Below are positions 26,498-36,256 of a stretch of DNA of 64,000 bases, piece by piece. The notes below the pieces were generated by a model. The model did no database searches, had not been told where the DNA came from, and worked only from the letters and a program-made list of their open reading frames with translations. This stretch comes from Sedimentisphaerales bacterium (GTDB lineage: Bacteria > Planctomycetota > Phycisphaerae > Sedimentisphaerales > Anaerobacaceae). How positions within the stretch are numbered: position 1 is the first letter of the stretch; every line of letters starts with the position of its first letter. The stretch is from assembly GCA_016936075.1 (NCBI GenBank), contig JAFGPS010000115.1, positions 1 through 64,000 of the forward strand, read 5' to 3'. Both the position numbers and the translations under genes were made by a program.

Positions 26498-26731
26498 TCT
26501 TAAAAGCTCCTATAGCTTCATCGTATTATTTTCAAGACAAAAGAAATATTCTACATATTTTCATTTTTTTGTAAAGGAAATTTTTGTATTCTATTAAACA
26601 TTAAATACTTTGTTATTCATATTAAGTATTTAATTTATATGATATATGAGGCATAAGTTAATAAATACGAGTTTAGTATATGATGTAAGTGGTTGTGTGA
26701 TAAGGGATTATATTTAGCCGGGATTAATTCT

Positions 26732-27568
26732 ATGCAGATAGCAATATTAAATGACAAAATCCTTCCTTATGAAGAGGTTGGGCATGAATATTTAGACCGT
26801 GGGCTTTTTTTTGGTGATGGTGTTTACGAAGTTATACGGAGTTATGACGGCAGGATTTTCGCTCTCGATGAGCATATTGAGCGATTTTCAGCCAGTTTGA
26901 AGGCGATTGAAATCACAAAAGTCGATATAAACCAGGTACGTGATAAGATTATCCTCGCTTTTGCAAAATCAAATATTCCCAACGCTTGTATCTATTTTCA
27001 TATAACTCGAGGTTCCGGGCCAAGAAATCACGCAGGAACAGATGATTTAGAGCCGAATTTCTTCCTGACCGTAAAAGAGCTTGAAGATGATACAAAAATG
27101 AAAACCGAGGGTATCAGCGTTATAACTTATCCCGACCAGCGATGGAAACGCTGCGATATAAAATCGCTGAATCTTCTTCCAAACGTTATGGCTAAGCGTG
27201 AGGCGGCTAAAAGAGATGCTTTTGAAGCGATTTTTGTAAACGACGAAGGATTTATAACAGAAGGTTCATCTTCGGCCTTTTTCGCGATACATCAGAAGAA
27301 ATTGCAAACTTCGCCGCTTTCGGCAAATATCCTGCCCTCAATTACTCGCAAATTCGTAGTAAAAGCCGCTGCTAATATTAGCCTGGAAATCGTAGATAAT
27401 TCCCTTACTCCTCAACAGGCTGCTTTATGTGACGAGCTTTTCATCGCGGTAACTACAAAAGACATTGTCCCGGTAGTAAAGTTCGACGACAAAATAATCG
27501 GTGACGGCAACCCCGGCCAATACACAAAAGCACTCGCCGAAGAATTCCGAAAATTCACAATTCTTTAA
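26732..27568 (+). CDS. dat: PLP fold-type IV aminotransferase, probably D-amino-acid transaminase
   Basis: Aminotransferase of the branched-chain/D-alanine family. Likely start is ATG 26732 (MQIAILNDKILPYEEV), because the upstream residues from 26693 do not fit the family; the ribosome binding site is weak. 278 residues. YLDRGLFFGDGVYEVIRSYDG is the family start (split: DRGLFFGDGVYE), and the PLP lysine lies in RWKRCDIKSLNLLPNVMAK, the form typical of D-amino-acid transaminase. EGFITEGSSSAFF binds the cofactor phosphate. The likely role is making D-Glu or D-Ala for peptidoglycan. A branched-chain or aminodeoxychorismate-lyase activity is less likely. Confidence 0.85.
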   Translation: MQIAILNDKILPYEEVGHEYLDRGLFFGDGVYEVIRSYDGRIFALDEHIERFSASLKAIEITKVDINQVRDKIILAFAKSNIPNACIYFHITRGSGPRNHAGTDDLEPNFFLTVKELEDDTKMKTEGISVITYPDQRWKRCDIKSLNLLPNVMAKREAAKRDAFEAIFVNDEGFITEGSSSAFFAIHQKKLQTSPLSANILPSITRKFVVKAAANISLEIVDNSLTPQQAALCDELFIAVTTKDIVPVVKFDDKIIGDGNPGQYTKALAEEFRKFTIL

Positions 27569-27762
27569 AAATAAATTCAAGACAATAAACAAAAGACTAA
27601 GTATTAAAAGACTGACGGATTCTCAAGTTTGATGTTCTGAGTCTTTTGCGCATATTTTACATATCTTTTACAATTCATTACTTCTTTTATACTAAGTGGT
27701 TATAGCGATAACTTAGCAGGTTGAAAAAAAGTTCAAATTATTCGTCAACCAATTGTATTGAT

Positions 27763-27791
27763 TTGCGTCTTAATTATATAGAAGTTATAAT
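27763..27791 (+). promoter_or_regulatory. Promoter for the alpha-2-macroglobulin gene
   Basis: TTGCGT at 27763-27768 and a perfect TATAAT at 27786-27791 with a 17-bp spacer, about 38 bases before the start codon. An AAAAGACT/AGTCTTTT stem at 27606-27647 may end the upstream transaminase transcript. Confidence 0.6.
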
Positions 27792-27828
27792 TTTGCTTAC
27801 ATAAATATAAATATGAAAGGATAGGAAA

Positions 27829-30800
27829 ATGATTAAGAAAGTGGTAGGGATATGTTTAACGATTCTGATTGTTGCACTTTTATCAACTCAATTCAATACC
27901 GAAGCGGCGAATCAGAATTCAAAACAGATTGGCTCGGACATTTCATTATTAGAAGTCACATCAGATTCGATTGAGCTTGAATTTCTCAAGCCTACAGGCG
28001 GCAGTGGCCTGCTCGAAGTCGAATTGCTGAATCTTGAAGGTGATATGTTAGCCAAGGTGACACGCAGGCATAATGGAAGGCCGCTCACAATTATACTCTA
28101 TGGTCGAATAAATCAAAATGAACTTTCTAATTATTATCTGCGTTACAGATATGATACGAACCAGGAGTTCAGGCAAAGGAGTTTACTCTTTGTTGGTGAA
28201 GTTCTTGAAACAATAGTACTCGGCCAGAGAGAATTTGTTTCGGGCACTACTCCTGTAATAAGAATCATAGTAAAAGATAAAGCTTCCGGCGGACTGATTG
28301 ATAACGCGGATGTATCCATTGAGTTAACTCAGGATGGAAATGTTTTATCCAAGTACAGCGGCAAAACTAATGAAAATGGAGAAGTAGCCGCACGTCTTAC
28401 AATGCCTGAAATGGTAATTAAAAACGCCAGACTTAAAGTAGTTGTAAAAACCGCATCTGCTGAAGATACCGTGGAAGAAATCATCCAGGTACGAAGCGCT
28501 TTGCGAACACTTCTGACAACCGATAAACCGCTCTATCAGCCGGGACAAACTATACATATACGCGCTTTAACTTTGTCCCAGCCTGATATGACACCGCTTT
28601 CTGATTCTGATGTTCTTTTCGAAGTGGAAGACGCGAAAGGAAACAAGGTTTTCAAAAAGTCGGCAAAAACTGATAAGTACGGCATATCGTTCGTGGATTT
28701 TGTCCTTGCGACCGAATTGAATATGGGGACATATAAAATTCGTTCGATAGCTGCCGGTATGACTGAGGAAAAAACTGTAACAGTAGAACGCTATGTTCTT
28801 CCTAAGTTCAAAGTTAATTTCAAAAGCGACCAGAGTTTCTATCAGCCGGGACAAAAAGTGGAAGGTGACATTCAGGTCGATTACTTTTTCGGCAAACCTG
28901 TATCTTCCGGTAAGGTTCAGGTCAAATGTTCTAAGTTCGATGTAGCTTATGTTGATTTCCAGGTTATCGAAGGCAAAACAGATGAAAACGGACATTATTC
29001 TTTCAGTGTTACATTGCCTGATAATTTTGTCGGCCAGCCTCTGGAAGCAGGCAAAGCGTCCGCGAAGTTTGAAATATCTGTAACAGATACCGCCGACCAT
29101 AAAGAGACAATTACGAAAAATATCAGTGTCACTGCAACTCCGATTATTATCGCTGCCGTACCTGAAAGCGGCGAGCTTATTCCGGGACTTGAAAATAAAA
29201 TCTATTTCGTTTCGACATACGCCGATTCAACTCCGGCTAAAAGCAGAATAATTTGGGCAAATGCGCCGGGTGGAAGAAAAACTATTGATACCGATGATTC
29301 GGGTTTTGGCGAAATTATAATAGAAGCGGAAAACGAAACCATGACAATGTCACTTACCGCGAGAGATTCCAAGGGACAAACGGGAAATGCAAATATCGAG
29401 ATAAAAAGCAAGTCACAAAATGATGATGAGTCAATCATTGTCCGAACAAACAAAAGCCTTTATAAGGTCGGTGACAAAGCATCTATCTCAATTATATCAA
29501 CTCGAAAAACAGGTTCAGTTTATATCGACCTGATTAAGGACCGACAGACATATCTCACACGCACAATAGATTTGAAAAATGGCAAGGCATCCGATACTAT
29601 CTCGTTCGATGCGACTCTTTCAGGAACAGTGCAGGTTAATGCGTATATAATCGGCAGGAATGGCGTGATAATCCGCGACAGGAAAATAGTTCTCGTTGAC
29701 CCGGCGGACGATTTGAAAATAGAAGTAGGCAGTGACAATGAAACTTATCTGCCCGGAAGCGAAGCTGAAATTAATTTCAAAGTCACAAACAAATCCGGTA
29801 AGGGTACGGCTTCGGCGCTTGGAGTTATGGTCGTGGATGAAGCTGTATTTGCACTACAGGAAATGCAGCCCGGCCTTGAGAAAGTTTATTTCTATCTTGA
29901 AAAAGAAATCGCTACGCCGCAGTATGAAATTCATGGTTATGAGATAGATGGAATTCTTACGCCGCAGCCTTTATTGCGAGAAGCTGAAAACCAGAATCGC
30001 AGGGAAAAAGCGGCTCGTGTTCTTTTCGCCTCCGCAAAAGGGACCGGTGATTATGCACTTAATGTAAATACATATAATCAAAATAATAAGAACGCCCAGT
30101 TTGATGAAAGAATGACAAATCTTTTAATGCCGCATTATCGAAAAATTCAAACCGCATTGAATCAATTTAGAAACAGGCATAATAATAGAGGAAATGGGCG
30201 TCAGAGAGTTGAGAATGGTCCTTCTATAGCTGACCTTGTAGAAGCAAATGACCTTGATGAGAAAGACTCCATCGATCCATGGGGTAAAGAGTTAAAAATA
30301 ACAGGCCAATGGATTGTCGATGCTCAAACATATTCTCCTATAATAATTATATCGGCGGGAATAGATGGGAAATGGGATACCATAGACGATGTTTCATTAC
30401 CATACCCATTCGGAATGTGGTCATTTGATGCTGATGGAGAATTTATGTTTGATGGTATGGTAAGAAGAGAAGGAATGTTTTTTGGCGGTTTTGGTGGAGG
30501 AGGCGCAATGGGTGAAAGAGGCGGTGCTCGCGTTTTAATGAATGCGATTGCACTAGCTGATAGTGCGCCGATGGATATACTGAAAAGTAAATCGGAAGTA
30601 TCTGGAGCAGGTCCGATTCGTGTTCGTGAGTATTTCCCTGAAGCGCTTTATTTCAATCCGGCCGTAATTACAGATGGTTCGGGTAAAGCAGTTCTCAATA
30701 TACCTATCGCCGATTCGATTACAACATGGCGGCTTAGCTGTATGGCTTCGTCACTAAAGGGACAGCTTGGTTCGACAACCGCGGGTATAAACGTGTTTCA

Positions 30801-32718
30801 GGATTTCTTCGTCGATATAGATTTCCCGGTGTCACTCACTCAAAACGATGAAGTTTCTGTCCCGGTTGCGATATATAATTACTTGAAAACTGACCAGACT
30901 ATAAACTTAACAGTTCAGAAAGAAGACTGGTTCGAGTTGAAGGATTTAGGCGAGCGAACAGTCACGCTTGCACCTTCGGAAGTGAGAGCGGTTTATTTCA
31001 CAATCGTCGCGAAAAAAATCGGCTTCCAGAAATTTACAGTTTCCGCGCGAGGCACGAAAAAGAGCGATGCAGTTGCACGCTCGGTTGAGATAGTTCCAGA
31101 TGGTAAGGAATTTCTCGTAAACGAAAGCGGCAGGCTCAAGGAAACAATTAGTCATACAATAAATATTCCAGATAAGGCAATCGATGACGCGAGCAAGATT
31201 TTCGTGAAAGTCTATCCGGGCGTTCTCTCACAGGTAATCGAGGGACTTGACAGTATGCTTCGTATGCCGGGCGGATGCTTCGAGCAGACTTCTTCTACGA
31301 CATATCCGAATATCCTTGTAATGGATTATATGAAAAGTACAGGTAAAATCACACCTGAATTGCAGATGAAAGCAGAAGGATTTATCAACTCAGGTTATCA
31401 AAGACTTGTATCCTTTGAAGTACCGGGCGGCGGTTTCGAATGGTTCGGAAAAACTCCGGCTCATAAAATCCTGACCGCTTACGGCCTGATGGAATTTTAC
31501 GATATGAGCAAAGTTTATGAAGTTGACCCGGCGATTATCAGCAGGACGCAGCAATGGCTGGCAAGACAACAGGAAAATGACGGCTCATACAAACCTGCAC
31601 AGGGCGGTATTCAGGAAGGCGCCATCAATAAATTTACAGATGATGTGCTTCGCAATACAGCTTATATCACATGGGCATTAGCATCGACCGGATACGAAGG
31701 TCCCGAAGTTGCAAAGGGTATCAATTACATCAAAAATCATCTTGATGATATGAAGGATGTTTACGCGAGAGTTCTGGTAGTCAATGCACTTGCGACTGTC
31801 GCTCCCGATGATAAAACAACGCTCGATACTCTTCAGGCTTTGCATGATATGCGAATAGAAAAAGATGATGTAGTCTATTGGGAACTGAAATCCGAAACAC
31901 CGACACATGGAACAGGTGAAGCGGGCAATATCGAAGTGACTGGTCTTGCGGTTCAGGGATTCATCAAGTGCGGCCGCGAGTTGGGAACTGTAAGCAAAGC
32001 CGTAACCTATCTCGTTCAGAACAAAGACGCGTTCGGAACTTGGCAGTCGACCCAGGCAACGATTCAGGCACTTCGCGCAATGCTAATGGCCGAACGCGGC
32101 GCAACAGCAAGAACGAACGCTGAAATCGCACTTAAGATTAATAACGAAAAAGTTTCTACGATAATTGTTAATCAGGACAATAGTGACGTTATGCAGCTTA
32201 TTGACTTGAAGGAATATACAGAAAAAGGCAATAACAATATCGAACTTGCATTCGAAGGTGAAGGCTCATTATTGTACCAGGTTGTAGGTAGATACTATAT
32301 GCCATATCCGAAGGAAGAGTTGCAGCGAGAAGAGCCGATGAATATCGACGTGAATTACGACAGGACACAGCTTGCCGCTGATGATATAATCAATGTCACC
32401 GCAACTGTCACTAATAATCGCGCAGGAAAAGCGAAAATGATTATAGTTGATTTGGGATTGCCTCCGGGATTTACATTAATACCGGAAAATCTCAACAAGC
32501 TGACCGAGCAGGGAGTTATCGAGAAATACTCAACAACAGGCAGACAGATTATCATTTACTTAAGAGAAGTTGACCATGCAAAACCTGTAAAGATTGAGTA
32601 CCAGTTACTGGCGAAATATCCATTGAAAGCCAAAACACCGAAATCAGTTGTGTATGAATACTATAATCCGGATATTCGTGTAGAATATGCTCCGATTGAA
32701 TTGGAAGTAACTAAATAA
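27829..32718 (+). CDS. Alpha-2-macroglobulin family protein with embedded pseudopilin-like segment
   Basis: Exported protease-trapping protein of 1629 residues. A signal peptide (VVGICLTILIVALLSTQF) has no lipobox. Macroglobulin beta domains fill the first 700 residues (DKPLYQPGQTIHIRAL is a typical MG signature). The thioester motif is intact: C1150, E1152 and Q1153 in PGGCFEQTSS. The following helical complement-like domain includes GGGFEWFGKTPAHKILTAYGL. Between the last MG domain and the A2M core, around 755-865, lies a segment resembling the globular part of GspG pseudopilins (IDPWGKELKITG, then ISAGIDGKWDTIDDV), followed by a Gly-rich stretch near 886. This occupies the area of the bait region. 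No pbpC partner is adjacent. GAAAGGATAGGAAA precedes the ATG. Confidence 0.88.
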   Translation: MIKKVVGICLTILIVALLSTQFNTEAANQNSKQIGSDISLLEVTSDSIELEFLKPTGGSGLLEVELLNLEGDMLAKVTRRHNGRPLTIILYGRINQNELSNYYLRYRYDTNQEFRQRSLLFVGEVLETIVLGQREFVSGTTPVIRIIVKDKASGGLIDNADVSIELTQDGNVLSKYSGKTNENGEVAARLTMPEMVIKNARLKVVVKTASAEDTVEEIIQVRSALRTLLTTDKPLYQPGQTIHIRALTLSQPDMTPLSDSDVLFEVEDAKGNKVFKKSAKTDKYGISFVDFVLATELNMGTYKIRSIAAGMTEEKTVTVERYVLPKFKVNFKSDQSFYQPGQKVEGDIQVDYFFGKPVSSGKVQVKCSKFDVAYVDFQVIEGKTDENGHYSFSVTLPDNFVGQPLEAGKASAKFEISVTDTADHKETITKNISVTATPIIIAAVPESGELIPGLENKIYFVSTYADSTPAKSRIIWANAPGGRKTIDTDDSGFGEIIIEAENETMTMSLTARDSKGQTGNANIEIKSKSQNDDESIIVRTNKSLYKVGDKASISIISTRKTGSVYIDLIKDRQTYLTRTIDLKNGKASDTISFDATLSGTVQVNAYIIGRNGVIIRDRKIVLVDPADDLKIEVGSDNETYLPGSEAEINFKVTNKSGKGTASALGVMVVDEAVFALQEMQPGLEKVYFYLEKEIATPQYEIHGYEIDGILTPQPLLREAENQNRREKAARVLFASAKGTGDYALNVNTYNQNNKNAQFDERMTNLLMPHYRKIQTALNQFRNRHNNRGNGRQRVENGPSIADLVEANDLDEKDSIDPWGKELKITGQWIVDAQTYSPIIIISAGIDGKWDTIDDVSLPYPFGMWSFDADGEFMFDGMVRREGMFFGGFGGGGAMGERGGARVLMNAIALADSAPMDILKSKSEVSGAGPIRVREYFPEALYFNPAVITDGSGKAVLNIPIADSITTWRLSCMASSLKGQLGSTTAGINVFQDFFVDIDFPVSLTQNDEVSVPVAIYNYLKTDQTINLTVQKEDWFELKDLGERTVTLAPSEVRAVYFTIVAKKIGFQKFTVSARGTKKSDAVARSVEIVPDGKEFLVNESGRLKETISHTINIPDKAIDDASKIFVKVYPGVLSQVIEGLDSMLRMPGGCFEQTSSTTYPNILVMDYMKSTGKITPELQMKAEGFINSGYQRLVSFEVPGGGFEWFGKTPAHKILTAYGLMEFYDMSKVYEVDPAIISRTQQWLARQQENDGSYKPAQGGIQEGAINKFTDDVLRNTAYITWALASTGYEGPEVAKGINYIKNHLDDMKDVYARVLVVNALATVAPDDKTTLDTLQALHDMRIEKDDVVYWELKSETPTHGTGEAGNIEVTGLAVQGFIKCGRELGTVSKAVTYLVQNKDAFGTWQSTQATIQALRAMLMAERGATARTNAEIALKINNEKVSTIIVNQDNSDVMQLIDLKEYTEKGNNNIELAFEGEGSLLYQVVGRYYMPYPKEELQREEPMNIDVNYDRTQLAADDIINVTATVTNNRAGKAKMIIVDLGLPPGFTLIPENLNKLTEQGVIEKYSTTGRQIIIYLREVDHAKPVKIEYQLLAKYPLKAKTPKSVVYEYYNPDIRVEYAPIELEVTK

Positions 32719-32740
32719 AAGAATAACAGTTTGTTAGTAA

Positions 32741-32785
32741 ATGAGTTGGTGAGCGCATAAAAGCATTCATCAACTCATTTTTTTT
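32741..32785 (+). terminator. Intrinsic terminator after the alpha-2-macroglobulin gene
   Basis: ATGAGTTGGTGA (32741-32752) pairs with TCATCAACTCAT (32767-32778), followed by a T run. The rest of the 383-base gap up to the next gene (32786-33101) is AT-rich and shows no other feature I can name. Confidence 0.88.
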
Positions 32786-33101
32786 ACACAAGAGCTAAAT
32801 TGGATACTTATTACGATTTTACCAAGAATACAAGTATCTATCATCACTACGTATAAGAATTCAAGTTTGTGATAATTGAAGCGAAATGTGTGAAAAAATG
32901 AAGCATCTTGAAACGGTTTTGAAGAATAGTTGGATTGCTGATTTAAGTTTTGTTGAAAATTGTTTAATTTATTAGAAAAAAATTGTTTTTTTGCCTTTTG
33001 TATGGTAAATGTCAGGTTATTAAAGACACAGACTTTGCAGTTCCATAATATATTAATGAAACAGCACTGTAAAATTTTATCAAATGAAAGGAATGGAGAA
33101 A

Positions 33102-34397
33102 ATGAGAGTATTCAAGAAATTAAGTATCGCTATAGTTATTCTTTCTCTTTGTGCTTCCTGTAGTTCAATTCAATCACAAGAGACATCAGCTAAAAAAGGC
33201 TGGATTGCAGCGTGGGCGAGTTCTCAGCAGTTGACCGAACGTAACAATAATCCGCCGGCGACATTGACTAATAGTACATTGAGGCAGACTGTATATGTCA
33301 CTCTCGGCGGAAGTAAAATGCGAATTCAGTTTTCCAATAAATATGGAAACAGTCCCGTAGAAATTAAAGCCGCAAACGTTGCGAAATCAAAAGGCACAGG
33401 CTCAAGCGAAATTGATACTTCAACTGATAAAGCATTATCATTCAACGGCTCGCCTTCAGTGACAATTCCTACAGGCGAAGAAGTTTATTCTGACCCGTTG
33501 GATTTTGAAGTCGAAGCGCTGAGTACTCTTGCTGTTTCAATTTATTTCGGTGAGACATCACCTAATGTCACCGGCCATCCTGGTTCAAGGACAACATCTT
33601 ATATCAAAGAAGGTAATTTAGTTAGTGCGGCAAGTATAGAATCCGCTGCCACGACAGAACACTGGTATAATCTGAGCATGATTGATTTGTGGCTCGATGA
33701 TTCTTATGCCTGTGTAGTGACACTCGGTGATTCAATTACTGACGGTAGAGGATGCACAACCAATATGGATAACCGCTGGCCAGATTTCCTGGCAAGACGT
33801 CTTCAGGCTAATCCTGAAACCGCAAAAATCGGCCTGTTAAATCATGGCGTTGGCGGCAATACAATGACAACAGGTGGTCTTGGTGTTCCAGTGTCACAGC
33901 GTTTTGAGCATGATGTACTTGACCCATGCGGCGTAAAATGGGTGATAGTTCTTGAAGGTGTTAATGACATTGGAAATTCCGGCGGTTTTGGCGGCTTCGG
34001 TGGTTTTGGTCGTGGTGGTAATCGCGGTGGAATGACTCGTGGCGGTAACGCTGGCGGTGGTAATGTCCCTGATAAAGCCGACCAGGTAATCGCGGTATAT
34101 GAGCAAATCATTGAACAGGCACATGCCAAAGGTATAAAGATTTATGGCTCACCTATCCTGCCGTTCATGGGTTCCCAGTATCGTAATGAGGAAGGGCGAC
34201 AGAAAATTAATGAATGGATTCGTACAAGCGGAAAATTCGATGCTGTTATTGATATGGATGCGGCTGTACGTGACCCTGAAGACCCAACACGCTTGAAAGC
34301 GGAATATGACAGCGGCGACCATTTGCATCTTAATCCGGCTGGATTTCAAAAAATGGTCGAAGCTATTGATTTAAGTCTTTTTAAGATGACAGATTAA
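33102..34397 (+). CDS. Exported SGNH/GDSL-family esterase, probable lipoprotein
   Basis: Secreted carbohydrate esterase or lipase of the SGNH fold. ATG 33102 follows GGAG and opens on a short signal with VILSLCASC, a loose lipobox, so lipid anchoring is probable but not certain. The N-terminal part (TLRQTVYVTLGGSKMRIQFSN) is the jelly-roll domain often found before this SGNH type. Block I is LGDSITDG (nucleophile Ser about 211 from this start), Gly block NHGVGGNTM, Asn block LEGVNDIGN, and the catalytic Asp-His in GDHLHLNPAG. Right after the Asn block is a Gly/Arg-rich insert (GGFGGFGGFGRGGNRGG). The neighbouring CE15 esterase suggests a joint role in trimming plant polysaccharides. Confidence 0.85.
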   Translation: MRVFKKLSIAIVILSLCASCSSIQSQETSAKKGWIAAWASSQQLTERNNNPPATLTNSTLRQTVYVTLGGSKMRIQFSNKYGNSPVEIKAANVAKSKGTGSSEIDTSTDKALSFNGSPSVTIPTGEEVYSDPLDFEVEALSTLAVSIYFGETSPNVTGHPGSRTTSYIKEGNLVSAASIESAATTEHWYNLSMIDLWLDDSYACVVTLGDSITDGRGCTTNMDNRWPDFLARRLQANPETAKIGLLNHGVGGNTMTTGGLGVPVSQRFEHDVLDPCGVKWVIVLEGVNDIGNSGGFGGFGGFGRGGNRGGMTRGGNAGGGNVPDKADQVIAVYEQIIEQAHAKGIKIYGSPILPFMGSQYRNEEGRQKINEWIRTSGKFDAVIDMDAAVRDPEDPTRLKAEYDSGDHLHLNPAGFQKMVEAIDLSLFKMTD

Positions 34398-34476
34398 AAG
34401 GCTATAGAATTCATGATAAGAAAGTAAAAGCTTATTTCAGGGAAGTTGAATTATTAATTTTTTAAGGAAAATGATT

Positions 34477-35829
34477 ATGTATCGAAAATTTCTTTTTGTA
34501 ACTTTGTTTTTTGTACTATTCGGTTTATCGTGTGCCGCTACTTCTAATAGTACCGCCTCATTGACAGAGAGGGACATGGAGTTGATATCAACAATAGTCG
34601 ATGATATGCCTGCACCGTCTGAACTTCCTGTTATTGAGAAACTGCCGGATCCATTTAAATTTCTGGATGGTACGCAGATGACAAGCAAAGCCCAATGGCC
34701 GAAACGTAAATATGAAATAAGTAAGCTTGTACAGAAATATGTTTATGGTCCATTACCTGGCAAACCTGAATCTGTTACTGGAAAATTTACACCTGCTCCT
34801 GAAACACCTGCAACCCCTGCATCTCCAGCAGCACCTCAAGGTGCAAGACGAGGAGGATTTGGCGGCGGAATGATGGGTGGTATGATGGGCGGCGGTGGCG
34901 GCCCTCGAAATACATTAACTGTAACTTGTACAGAAGGCGGCAAAACAATCTCTTTTGATGTCTCGATTACTTATCCGCCTGAAGGTAAAGGTACCGCACC
35001 ATATCCGGCAATTATCGGTATTGGTGGAAGTACTCTTCCGAAAAATATACTGGATGATCTCGGTATTGCTGTTATCAATTTCCCAAATAATGAACTTGGC
35101 GCACAGGGTAATGCCGGTGACAGGGGAAAAGGAAAATTTTATGAATTATACGGTAGCGACCATCAGGGAAGTTCAATGATTGCCTGGGCATGGGGAGTCA
35201 GCCGAATGATTGATGCTCTTGAGATGGTTCCCGAAGCGAAAATTAATCCGGCAAGACTCGGAGTCACTGGCTGTTCACGTAATGGCAAAGGCGCCCTTGT
35301 TTGTGGCGTATTCGATGATAGAATCGCACTGACTATACCGACCGAATCAGGTTCCGGCGGCGCAAGCAGCTGGCGCGTTGCAGACCAGATGTTAGAGGCC
35401 GGTGTGAATGTTCAAACAGCCAGACAAATTGTAAATGAAAATACATGGTTGGCTCCGATTTTCAGAGAATTCGGTCTTCAGATTACCAAGCTGCCTGTCG
35501 ATCAGCATATGGTTGCGGCACTTTGTGCGCCACGACCATTATTAATAGTTGAGAATACTTCAATGGAATGGCTTGGTGATAAGCCTTGTTATGTAACCGG
35601 CGTTGCTGCCCACAAAATATGGGAAGCTCTCGGTGTTCCTGATAAGATGGGTTTTGTTCAAACCGGTGGTCATGGCCATTGCCAGTTTGTAGATACAGAA
35701 GAATTGACAGCTTTCTGCACGAAATTCCTTCTTGACGGCGAAGCTGATACCAATATATTAAAAACGGATGGCGACTTCAAAGATGAGCCTTCAAAATGGA
35801 TAGAGTGGGAGACTCCTACTTTGAAGTAA
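34477..35829 (+). CDS. CE15-type glucuronoyl esterase, exported
   Basis: Alpha/beta-hydrolase that would cleave ester bonds between glucuronic acid on xylan and lignin. ATG 34477 is preferred over ATG 34471 because AAGGA is eight bases before it. A signal peptide ends in FVLFGLSCAAT, possibly a lipoprotein signal. The CE15 signature GCSRNGKGA with nucleophile Ser (about 267) is clear. GGHGHCQF near 399-406 supplies the catalytic His, and LTIPTESGSGGASSWR matches the conserved family segment. A Gly/Met-rich insert (RRGGFGGGMMGGMMGGGGG) lies between the N-terminal part and the catalytic domain. It is followed by a strong terminator and forms a pair with the SGNH esterase, 80 bases upstream. Confidence 0.87.
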   Translation: MYRKFLFVTLFFVLFGLSCAATSNSTASLTERDMELISTIVDDMPAPSELPVIEKLPDPFKFLDGTQMTSKAQWPKRKYEISKLVQKYVYGPLPGKPESVTGKFTPAPETPATPASPAAPQGARRGGFGGGMMGGMMGGGGGPRNTLTVTCTEGGKTISFDVSITYPPEGKGTAPYPAIIGIGGSTLPKNILDDLGIAVINFPNNELGAQGNAGDRGKGKFYELYGSDHQGSSMIAWAWGVSRMIDALEMVPEAKINPARLGVTGCSRNGKGALVCGVFDDRIALTIPTESGSGGASSWRVADQMLEAGVNVQTARQIVNENTWLAPIFREFGLQITKLPVDQHMVAALCAPRPLLIVENTSMEWLGDKPCYVTGVAAHKIWEALGVPDKMGFVQTGGHGHCQFVDTEELTAFCTKFLLDGEADTNILKTDGDFKDEPSKWIEWETPTLK

Positions 35830-35864
35830 AATATCAGTAAAATATATTTTTCTGAGTTAATTAT

Positions 35865-35908
35865 AAATCCCGGAAACGCAGAGGAGTGCGTTTTCGGGAT
35901 TTTTTTAT
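35865..35908 (+). terminator. Intrinsic terminator after the esterase pair
   Basis: AATCCCGGAAACGCA and TGCGTTTTCGGGATT form a 15-bp stem with a short loop and end in TTTTTT. The rest of the gap to 36256 contains no recognisable element apart from the presumed promoter of the next gene. Confidence 0.92.
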
Positions 35909-36256
35909 TTATTCGCTTTTTTTCAATATATATGCGTAACAAATTTCTCCGTTTTACGTCTTTACTTAAGAACTCAAATAATACTTTGTGAAGAAAACAG
36001 GAATTTTGATAAATTTTGAAGATTGATGTCAACCGAAATCAGTTTTTAACGTCTATACCTGAAAAGAAGCCGGTAAAAGTGCGCATTTTGAATTAAATCC
36101 GCATTTTTTAGCGATTAAGTGAGGAATAATTGTTAGGGCGTGGGAAATAAAGGAGAGAAAAATGAACTTTCTGTAGCACATACCAGTACAATAAGTTAAA
36201 TTAGGATTATTACAAAGAATTGAAATTTGCAGCTATTGAAGGCAAGGGATTATTAA

